From an uncultured Lysobacterales bacterium (GTDB lineage Bacteria > Pseudomonadota > Gammaproteobacteria > Xanthomonadales > Xanthomonadaceae), in the NCBI GenBank assembly GCA_946886865.1, contig CAMPJI010000002.1:20923-84922 (forward strand): a stretch of 64,000 nucleotides of DNA, in the 5' to 3' direction. Under the pieces are notes generated by a model. That model was given only the letters and a program-made list of their open reading frames with translations, made no database searches and had not been told where the DNA came from. How positions within the stretch are numbered: the first letter of the stretch is position 1; each line of letters starts with the position of its first letter. Shown in pieces: positions 58,488 to 64,000 of this stretch. Position numbers and translations under genes: made by a program.

Positions 58488-59876
58488 ATGAAAGACGACG
58501 CGACCCGTCGGCAACGCGCGTACTGGCGTGTTGGCGCGACGACTCTGCTCCTGACCCTGACCCTCGGATCGACCGCGCAGACGCCCAGCGCGGGTTCGGA
58601 TGCATCCACGGTCGCGACCGTAACCGCCACGTCGCTCGATGCCGCGCCTGCGGTGCCGCCGGCGCCCACCAAAGAGCCTCAGATTCCGCTGGCGGAGGAT
58701 TTCGACCCGAGGTTCTTCGAAGCCGCCGCGCAGCAGCTGGTCGCCGACCAGCGCGTGCCCGGCCTGGCGATGGCGATCGTCTACAACGGGCGCGTCCTGT
58801 CCGCGCGCGGCTACGGCATCACCGACGTGCAGGCCGCCGAACCCGTCGACGCCCACACCGTGTTCCGGCTGGCATCGCTGTCGAAGGGCTTCGCCGGCAC
58901 GCTGGCCGGCCTACTGGTCAACGACGGTTCCATCCGCTGGGACAGCAAGCTCACGCAATACCTGCCCGACTTCCGTCTGCGTGACCCGTCCGCCGCCGAC
59001 CGCATTACCGTCGCCGACGTGCTCAGCCACCGCGTCGGCCTGCGGCACCACAGCCTGGACCGCGACCTCGAACAGTACGTCGACTACCGGACCCTGACCC
59101 GTCGCCTGGCCAGCGCCCCGCTGAGCTGCCAGCCCGGCACCTGCTACGGCTACCAGAACATCGCCTTCAGTCTGATCGGCGACGTGGCATTCGCCGCCAC
59201 CGGCACCTTCTATTCGCAAGCCGTGCAGCGCCGCATCTTCAAGCCGTTGGGCATGAACGACGCCAGCCTCGGCCTGGAAGGCATCCAGGCCAGCCCGAGC
59301 TGGGCGCGCCCGCATGTGCGCACGCGCGGCGGCTGGGTGTCCGTGACGCCCAAGCCGACCTATTACGAAGTCGCACCGGCCGCCGGCGTCAATGCCAGTG
59401 CCAGCGACATGGCGCAGTGGCTGATCGCCCAGACCGGCCACCGCCCCGACGTGCTGCCGGCGCCGCTGCTGGCCACCCTGCATTCGCCGCTGGTGCAGAC
59501 CCCCGGCGAGATGCGCAGCGCCGCGTGGCGTCGCGAGCGCCTCAGCAGCGCCGGGTACGGCCTGGGCTGGCGCGTCTACAACTATTCCGGTCACCAGTTG
59601 GTCTACCACGGCGGCGCGGTGCAGGGGTACCGCGGCGCGATCGCAATGCTGCCCGAACGCGACTTCGGCGTCGCGGTGTTGTGGAACGGCGAGAGCGCGC
59701 TTCCGGCGGGCCTGCTGCCGACCATCCTGGACAAGGCCATCGGCGTGCCTTCGGGCGACCGCTGGCTGGACGTCGACTTCGAGGAGGCGACGCTGTACGT
59801 CCAGTCCAATTACGACACCGGCCCTGGTCGGAATCCGGGCAGCAACGCCAGCCGCGCGACGGCCTCTCCGGAGTAA
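58488..59876 (+). CDS. Serine hydrolase, beta-lactamase/class C family
   Basis: A 462-residue periplasmic hydrolase. Signal peptide (LLLTLTLGSTAQ), an A/T-rich linker, then the DD-peptidase-like fold: VPGLAMAIVYNGRVLSARGYG, the catalytic S-x-x-K in FRLASLSKGFAG, the Tyr motif YGYQNIAFSLIGDVAF, and YHGGAVQGYRGAIAMLP as the third motif (HGG). Members include D-aminopeptidases, esterases and class C-like beta-lactamases; the HGG motif argues against a classical KTG beta-lactamase. Substrate unknown. The ATG at 58488 gives a normal signal peptide. Confidence 0.88.
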   Translation: MKDDATRRQRAYWRVGATTLLLTLTLGSTAQTPSAGSDASTVATVTATSLDAAPAVPPAPTKEPQIPLAEDFDPRFFEAAAQQLVADQRVPGLAMAIVYNGRVLSARGYGITDVQAAEPVDAHTVFRLASLSKGFAGTLAGLLVNDGSIRWDSKLTQYLPDFRLRDPSAADRITVADVLSHRVGLRHHSLDRDLEQYVDYRTLTRRLASAPLSCQPGTCYGYQNIAFSLIGDVAFAATGTFYSQAVQRRIFKPLGMNDASLGLEGIQASPSWARPHVRTRGGWVSVTPKPTYYEVAPAAGVNASASDMAQWLIAQTGHRPDVLPAPLLATLHSPLVQTPGEMRSAAWRRERLSSAGYGLGWRVYNYSGHQLVYHGGAVQGYRGAIAMLPERDFGVAVLWNGESALPAGLLPTILDKAIGVPSGDRWLDVDFEEATLYVQSNYDTGPGRNPGSNASRATASPE

Positions 59877-59895
59877 TCACCTCCGGAGTAATCAC
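59866..59895 (+). repeat. 15-bp tandem duplication spanning the serine hydrolase stop
   Basis: CTCCGGAGTAATCAC is repeated perfectly (59866-59880, 59881-59895). The first copy contains the TAA stop. It looks like a recent small duplication with no effect on the protein. Confidence 0.9.
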
Positions 59896-60193
59896 CGCCA
59901 TCCTGTCCGCGCGATGTCGCGGTCGGCCGGCCGGGTCGCGCGATCGCCGGCGCTGGATGTCGAGCACGAATACAAGTGACCCGCACGCGCCACGCGACGA
60001 GGTCTTAGGCCCGGGCAGGTCATGCCGGGTCGGACGGTCCGCTGCCGTGACCGTCATTGGTGTCGCTTGAACTGACGCCGGGGTGCCCGACGCGCCCGCC
60101 CGTCCTTCAACGCTGTTGCCGGGCACGCGCCTGGCTGATGCGCGGGTCGGCACCGGCACCGGGTACCGTCGACGGCGAGATCCATCCACACAT
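59896..60193. other. Gap without a supported gene
   Basis: GC-rich sequence between the serine hydrolase and the terminator of the histone-like gene. It has open frames on both strands but none with a ribosome site or recognisable product. Nothing functional was seen. Confidence 0.6.
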
Positions 60194-60232
60194 AAAAAAC
60201 CCCCTTCCCGCCTGGGCTGCGGGAAGGGGGTT
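60194..60232 (-). terminator. Rho-independent terminator of the histone H1-like gene
   Basis: A perfect 14-bp stem (60198-60211 / 60219-60232) with a 7-nt loop. Read on the minus strand it ends in six T residues. Confidence 0.92.
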
Positions 60233-60263
60233 GGATGACAGCAGTCTCGTTATCGGGTGGTGC

Positions 60264-60812
60264 TTAGATCATCGGTGCCGGGGTGGCCGGCATTGCGGTC
60301 GGCGCCGCTTTCTTCGACGGACGCTTGGCGGCCTTGCGGGCCGGCTTCTTGGCGGCGGCCTTCTTTACCGTCTTCTTGGCAGCGGCCTTCTTGGCCGGAC
60401 GCTTGGCGGTCTTCTTGGCCGCGGCCTTCTTCACCGTCTTCTTGGCGGCGGCCTTCTTGGCCGGACGCTTGGCGGTCTTCTTGGCGGAAGCCTTCTTCAC
60501 CGTCTTCTTGGCGGCGGCCTTCTTGGCCGGACGCTTGGCGGTCTTCTTGGCGGCCTTCTTCACCGTCTTCTTGGCAGCGGACTTCTTGGTCGCCTTCTTG
60601 GCGGCGGTCTTGCGGGTGGTCTTCTTCGCCGTCTTCTTGGCGGCGGCCTTCTTGGCCGGACGCTTGGCTACCTTCTTGGCCGCCTTCTTCGCAGTGGCCT
60701 TCTTGGCGGTGGCCTTCTTGGCTGCGGACTTCTTCGCAACCTTCTTGGCACCGGCTTTCTTCGTCGCCTTCTTGGCGGCGGGCTTTTTCTTCGCAGCTTT
60801 CTTCATGGCCAT
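60264..60812 (-). CDS. Lysine/alanine-rich histone H1-like DNA-binding protein
   Basis: A 182-residue extremely basic protein made almost wholly of K, A, T, V, R and P, with AKKxxKK-type units resembling eukaryotic H1 C-terminal tails and bacterial HctB/AlgP-like proteins. A unit of about 20-22 residues containing KKTAKRPAKKAA occurs about four times in tandem. Such proteins bind and compact DNA nonspecifically. The first ATG (60812) has GGAG 7 bases upstream. Its antisense frames give hydrophobic repeat ORFs that are artefacts. Tail length would change easily by recombination between repeats. Confidence 0.92.
   Translation of the reverse strand: MAMKKAAKKKPAAKKATKKAGAKKVAKKSAAKKATAKKATAKKAAKKVAKRPAKKAAAKKTAKKTTRKTAAKKATKKSAAKKTVKKAAKKTAKRPAKKAAAKKTVKKASAKKTAKRPAKKAAAKKTVKKAAAKKTAKRPAKKAAAKKTVKKAAAKKPARKAAKRPSKKAAPTAMPATPAPMI
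60283..60760. repeat. Internal tandem repeats in the histone-like gene
   Basis: Units of about 60-66 bp containing CTTGGCCGGACGCTTGGC recur from about 60385 to 60670, with shorter AAGAAG-type repeats on both sides. Near identity at DNA level suggests copy-number change by slippage or recombination. Confidence 0.8.
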
Positions 60813-60976
60813 GGGATGGCTCCTCGTCAGTGGTCTATCGGGGTGTACGGCCCAGTACAACCATTGCCGCGGGCGAGCCCGCAGCCAACCGCCGACGCAT
60901 AACAGTGCGTCGGAGCGGATCTTTGCCACGCCGCACGCGACGTGGCGGCACCGGCCCTGTGGGCGGTGCGGCAAAC

Positions 60977-61009
60977 AAAAACCCGGACCGCCAATCGGGC
61001 GGCCCGGGT
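60977..61009 (-). terminator. Orphan Rho-independent terminator
   Basis: ACCCGG-A-CCGCC / GGCGG-C-CCGGGT stem with one mismatch and an AATCG-type loop, ending on the minus strand in TTTTT. No protein gene ends here, so it is likely the 3' end of a noncoding RNA. Confidence 0.8.
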
Positions 61010-61195
61010 CTGGAATGAGTTGCCATGCAAACCGGTGGGCATCGTCTGCGTCGCCACCTGCCGGTCGCCGCCGGACTTTTTCGAAGGGGGCAGAACACCC
61101 GCGTCCACCGTTTTGAATGTCCGGGCGGAGTTCGATTTCGTACCGCGCGTTGTCGCGTTGTCTTGTATCACTCGCTTCCGCGGGAACCGTCTGCT
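60977..61195 (-). ncRNA. Candidate small RNA of about 220 nt
   Basis: Minus-strand transcript predicted from a consensus promoter (see 61202-61230) to the terminator at 60977-61009. It can form a long hairpin closed by CCGCC-C-GGAC with GTCCGGCGG and a second around ACCGG...CCGGT before the terminator. No credible open reading frame fits within it. I could not match it to 6S, tmRNA or another known RNA family from sequence memory. A minus-strand frame running from about 61171 is open through the terminator and is not convincing. Confidence 0.5.
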
Positions 61196-61201
61196 GCGCG
61201 A

Positions 61202-61230
61202 AACCTAATCACGGCTTTTATGGGTGTCAA
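61202..61230 (-). promoter_or_regulatory. Predicted promoter of the candidate small RNA
   Basis: Minus-strand TTGACA (61225-61230), 17-bp spacer, TAGGTT (61202-61207). A perfect -35 and a fair -10 with optimum spacing, in an AT-rich stretch. Transcription should start near 61195. Confidence 0.6.
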
Positions 61231-61629
61231 CAAGCAATCGAAACTTTTTTACGACCCCCGCCGCGTGGCCGCAGGCCGCCAGCCTTCCCGCTGCACCACG
61301 CACGTGTTTCGCATTACCCGGTGCATGCACATACCGGAAACCAGAACAGTGCTGCAGCCCTTTATTTCCAATGCCTGCAGCGCACTGGACAATTAATAAC
61401 CACATTACTTTGTGGCGATTTTTTCGCCAAGGCCTTCGCGGGCGACTTGCCTGCCTGGTTACCCGAAGCCCGGCGCATCGGCTCGGACACGGACGCCGGT
61501 TTTCGCGGCGCACAAGCGCTTTTGCGCGAAAATTGCGCGGACGTTGGAGGCGACGGACCGCCTGATCGATGGCGCAGCGAATGCGTGTTCGCACGCACCA
61601 ACCCCGCCTGCACCGGATTGCATCGCCCC

Positions 61630-61659
61630 AAAAAAAACCGGCCGCACGTGGCGGCCGGT
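61630..61659 (-). terminator. Rho-independent terminator after gcvH
   Basis: A perfect 9-bp stem ACCGGCCGC / GCGGCCGGT with a 5-nt loop, followed on the minus strand by eight T residues. It lies 23 bp beyond the gcvH stop. Confidence 0.95.
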
Positions 61660-61682
61660 CGGGATCGAAACGAGGTGCGAAC

Positions 61683-62078
61683 TCAGTGGTCGTCTTCCTC
61701 GAGCAGCTCGGCGTAGTCGTCGGGACCCAGCAGCTCCTTGAGCTGGTCGGCCTCTTCGATCTCCAGCGTGAACAGCCAGCCTTCGCCGTAGGCGTCCTCG
61801 TTGATCGTTTCGGGCTTGTCGGCGAGAGCCGCGTTGACCTCGGTCACGGTGCCGCTGACCGGCGCATACACGTCCGAGGCCGCCTTGACCGACTCCACCA
61901 CCGCACAGGCGTTGCCGGCCTCGACGCGGTCGCCGACGTTCGGCAGCTCCACGTACACGAGGTCGCCGAGCAGGCCCTGGGCGTGGTCGGAAATGCCGAC
62001 GGTCACCTTGCCGTCGCCTTCGACGCGAGCCCACTCGTGGGACTTCATGAACTTCAGGTCGCCGGGGATCTCACTCAT
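61683..62078 (-). CDS. gcvH: Glycine cleavage system H protein
   Basis: Lipoyl carrier that shuttles the aminomethyl group between P and T proteins in glycine cleavage. The 131-residue protein contains [38 protein letters not shown] and the lipoylation site [17 protein letters not shown] with Lys in SVKAA. Normal length. It is 67 bp downstream of gcvT on the same strand; no gcvP is in the window. ATG 62078; upstream open frame is noncoding. Confidence 0.97.
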   Translation of the reverse strand: MSEIPGDLKFMKSHEWARVEGDGKVTVGISDHAQGLLGDLVYVELPNVGDRVEAGNACAVVESVKAASDVYAPVSGTVTEVNAALADKPETINEDAYGEGWLFTLEIEEADQLKELLGPDDYAELLEEDDH

Positions 62079-62145
62079 GGGGCTGCTCCGTGCTGTGCGG
62101 GTCTGTGGGAAAGGTGGCGGCAAGTGTAACGGGCGCGGGGGCGGG

Positions 62146-63264
62146 TCAGGCCAGCACGCCATCCTGCGGCTGGCCATCGCGGACGAACGGGAACCGCACC
62201 ACGCGCACCGGCACCTCGCGGCCGCGGATGTCGACGCGCACGCCGTCGCTGCCCGGCGGCAGGTCGCCGGCCGGTACGCGCGCGAACGCGATCGCCTTGG
62301 ACAGCGTGGGCGAGAAGGTGCCCGACAGGATCTCGCCCTCGCCGTGCGGGGTCAGCACCTTCTGGCCGTGGCGCAGCACGCCCTTCTCGTCCATCACCAG
62401 CGCGACCATCTGCCGCGGCGCGCCGGCGGCCTTCTGTTGCTCCAGGACACCGCGGCCGACGAAGTCACGGCCCTCGTCCAGGGCGACCGTCCAGGCGAGC
62501 GACGCCTCGTACGGCGACACCGTGTCGTCCATGTCCTGGCCGTACAGGTTCATGCCGGCTTCCAGCCGCAGCGTGTCGCGTGCGCCCAGGCCGGCGGGCT
62601 TCACCCCGGCCGCGAGCAGTGCGTCCCAGAGCGCGATGGTCCGGTCCTCGGCGACGACGATCTCGAACCCGTCCTCGCCGGTGTAGCCGGTGCGGGCGAT
62701 GAACAGGTCGGTGCCGTCTGCGAGCTTCGCCTCGGCCGCCACGAACTTGCCGAGCTTGCCGATGCGCTCGCGGTCGGCCTCGCGCAGCAGGCCGACGACC
62801 TTGTCGCGCGCGGTCGGGCCCTGCACGGCGACCATGCCGAAGTCGGGGCGCTCGGTGACGGCGACATCGAACGACTCGGCCTGCGCGGTGATCCACGCCA
62901 GGTCCTTCTCGCGCGTGGCGGCATTGACCACCAGGCGGAAGAACGCCTCGTCCATGTAATAGACGATCAGGTCGTCGATGACCCCACCGCCCTCGTTGAG
63001 CATGCAGGTGTACAGCGCCTTGCCCGGCTTCTTGAGCTTGTCGACCGAGTTGGCCAGCAGGTGGCGAAGGAATTCGCGCACGCGCGCGCCCTTCAGGTCG
63101 ACCACGGTCATGTGGCTGACGTCGAACATGCCGGCGTCGCGGCGGACCTGGTGGTGCTCCTCGATCTGCGAGCCGTAGTGGATCGGCATGTCCCAGCCGC
63201 CGAAGTCGACCATCTTGGCGCCGAGCGCGCGGTGGCTGTCGTTGAGGATGGTCTTGCGGGTCAT
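62146..63264 (-). CDS. gcvT: Glycine cleavage system T protein (aminomethyltransferase)
   Basis: Transfers the one-carbon unit from the H-protein-bound aminomethyl group to tetrahydrofolate, releasing ammonia. The 372-residue protein has [36 protein letters not shown], the folate-site region around [10 protein letters not shown], and [26 protein letters not shown] with the catalytic-site Asp, and ends in the GcvT C-barrel. Operon with gcvH. I saw no glycine riboswitch in the 120 bp upstream. Confidence 0.97.
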   Translation of the reverse strand: MTRKTILNDSHRALGAKMVDFGGWDMPIHYGSQIEEHHQVRRDAGMFDVSHMTVVDLKGARVREFLRHLLANSVDKLKKPGKALYTCMLNEGGGVIDDLIVYYMDEAFFRLVVNAATREKDLAWITAQAESFDVAVTERPDFGMVAVQGPTARDKVVGLLREADRERIGKLGKFVAAEAKLADGTDLFIARTGYTGEDGFEIVVAEDRTIALWDALLAAGVKPAGLGARDTLRLEAGMNLYGQDMDDTVSPYEASLAWTVALDEGRDFVGRGVLEQQKAAGAPRQMVALVMDEKGVLRHGQKVLTPHGEGEILSGTFSPTLSKAIAFARVPAGDLPPGSDGVRVDIRGREVPVRVVRFPFVRDGQPQDGVLA

Positions 63265-63385
63265 CGGCCGGCCTTGGATGCGTGGGGCCGGCGATTATCC
63301 CAGATGGCGCGCCGCGCGTTCGACGCTACGCATGCGCATGGTCGCCCGGACGACGCGGCACCCTCGCGGCGCCTTCGGGCACCGG

Positions 63386-63835
63386 TCAGCCGTGTGCCGG
63401 CTCCACCCGCAATGTCATGCCGTCGATGAAGACCACGCGCACCACCGTGCCCACGGGCATGTCCGGACCGGCCACGTCATAGAAGGCGTCGCCGATCTTG
63501 ACCCGGCCGCGGCCGTCGACGATGGCGCGCTCCAGCGGACCCACCCAGCCCACCAGCTGCTGCCCGCGGCGGTTGAGGTCGGGCCGGTCGCTCTGGCGCT
63601 CATGCCCACGCCCCCGGAACCAGGTGCGGTAGACCTGGATGGACACGAAGCTGAGCACCACGAACGCGGTGATCTGCACCAGCACCGACAACCCCGGCAT
63701 CGCCAGCACCATCACGAAGACGACGGCCGCGGCGATGCCCAGCCACAGCATGAAGGCGCCGGGCGCGAGCGCCTCGGCCGCGAACAGCAGCAGCGCCACC
63801 GCCCCCCACGTCACCGCCTGCCAGTCCCACTGCAT
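63386..63835 (-). CDS. NfeD family membrane protein
   Basis: A 149-residue short NfeD protein: three hydrophobic helices in the first 85 residues (WGAVALLLFAAEALAPGAFMLWLGIAAAVVFVMVLAMPGL and VLVQITAFVVLSFVSI) followed by a C-terminal OB-like fold domain (LVGWVGPLERAIVDGRGRVKIGDAFYDVAG). Short NfeD proteins pair with SPFH/stomatin proteins and are thought to assist membrane microdomain assembly. The SPFH gene is 3 bp upstream in the same operon. Confidence 0.93.
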   Translation of the reverse strand: MQWDWQAVTWGAVALLLFAAEALAPGAFMLWLGIAAAVVFVMVLAMPGLSVLVQITAFVVLSFVSIQVYRTWFRGRGHERQSDRPDLNRRGQQLVGWVGPLERAIVDGRGRVKIGDAFYDVAGPDMPVGTVVRVVFIDGMTLRVEPAHG

Positions 63836-63838
63836 GCC

Positions 63839-64000
63839 TCAGCCCCCCATGCGCGGCGGTTGCGCGGGCGGACGCGGCGCGTTGCCGCCCGACGGCAGGT
63901 CCAGCGCCTGCTTGGCCAGTTCGGCGATGCCGCCAAGCGAGCCGATCACGCCGGCCGACTCCATCGGCATCATCACGAACTTCTGGTTCGGCGCCTCGGC
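63839..64000 (-). CDS. SPFH/band 7 (stomatin-like) protein, C-terminal fragment
   Basis: The last 53 residues of a protein continuing past the window edge. EAPNQKFVMMPMESAGVIGSLGGIAELAKQALDL matches the C-terminal helix of QmcA/stomatin-type SPFH proteins, followed by a proline- and glycine-rich tail. Its stop lies 3 bp before the NfeD start, the classic SPFH-NfeD gene pair. Confidence 0.8.
   Translation of the reverse strand, partial: AEAPNQKFVMMPMESAGVIGSLGGIAELAKQALDLPSGGNAPRPPAQPPRMGG

Larger units (their letters stand above)
60813..61682. other. 870-bp gap with a candidate small RNA
   Basis: The stretch between the histone-like gene and gcvH has no protein frame I trust. It contains an AT-rich section (about 61200-61430), the candidate minus-strand RNA described separately, and the gcvH terminator. 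Most open frames here are short and lack ribosome sites. Confidence 0.7.

Noticed and set aside
59866..59895. Attachment site from the 15-bp direct repeat
   Set aside because: The copies are adjacent with nothing between them, and there is no integrase gene, so a simple duplication is more likely.
60283..61116. Repetitive hydrophobic protein on the plus strand
   Set aside because: It is the reverse-strand reading of the lysine-rich repeats of the histone-like gene, producing artificial FLAA repeats.
60977..61195. Assignment of the candidate RNA as 6S RNA
   Set aside because: Size is roughly suitable, but the typical long double-stranded arms with a central open bubble could not be aligned, and 6S RNA usually lacks such a terminator.
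61205..61594. 129-codon minus-strand frame
   Set aside because: It has no ribosome site, atypical codon use and no family features. The interval is better explained by an RNA gene promoter and AT-rich spacer.
63265..63385. Glycine riboswitch upstream of gcvT
   Set aside because: The 120-bp gap lacks the conserved glycine aptamer blocks and is too short for a tandem riboswitch.

Overview
The window is a GC-rich (about 70 %) chromosomal segment from a gammaproteobacterium, most likely Lysobacteraceae/Xanthomonadaceae (Lysobacter, Luteimonas or a relative). The evidence is the aroK-aroB-WGR protein-hemE order, a SAM-riboswitch-controlled metX-metB-homoserine dehydrogenase operon, many two-type REP palindromes (GAGCGGCTTCAGCCGC and GAGCGACGTAAGTCGC), and a TonB receptor beside a TPR-sulfotransferase. 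No tRNA, rRNA, CRISPR array, prophage or insertion sequence was seen.

Layout. 0-9.7 kb is housekeeping: the YggS tail, proC, a DUF4426 lipoprotein, a periplasmic-binding-type protein, a membrane diguanylate cyclase, divergent pdxH and a glycerate-kinase-like gene, dodecin, aroK-aroB, a WGR protein and hemE. 9.9-22.2 kb holds two large beta-propeller sensors (a hybrid histidine kinase and a diguanylate cyclase), a YceI-cytochrome b561-YceI operon, a glutaredoxin-like protein, sdaA and a low-GC islet gene. 22.4-26.1 kb is the methionine/homoserine operon with its riboswitch leader. 26.2-37.8 kb holds envelope and general genes: a propeller lipoprotein, an M23 peptidase, an HDOD protein, prfC, a hemolysin III-like protein, an MliC-like lipoprotein, AsmA, CBS, a GT2 glycosyltransferase, mtgA and hslO.

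37.8-44.4 kb is the most accessory-looking part: a predicted outer-membrane protein, a TPR-sulfotransferase, a TonB-dependent receptor with a strong terminator, and a methyltransferase. 44.5-59.9 kb holds pckG, a divergent TetR/fadE pair, a DUF4442 protein, a metallophosphoesterase, a Tat-exported epimerase-like protein, an NTP-transporter-like MFS protein, a GMC oxidoreductase, M48 peptidase-LemA and a serine hydrolase. The end holds a lysine/alanine-rich histone H1-like protein, a candidate small RNA with its own promoter and terminator, gcvT-gcvH, NfeD and the C-terminus of an SPFH protein.

Most interesting signals: (1) a SAM-I riboswitch whose downstream sequence can form mutually exclusive hairpins; (2) a palindromic repeat inserted in frame in homoserine dehydrogenase, related to an intergenic copy about 4 kb away; (3) a likely unannotated RNA of about 220 nt on the minus strand near 61.0-61.2 kb; (4) several genes whose -10 hexamer lies exactly 7 nt before the ATG, which suggests leaderless mRNAs; (5) the outer-membrane protein/TPR-sulfotransferase/TonB receptor/methyltransferase cluster, in which two proteins share a C-terminal motif.
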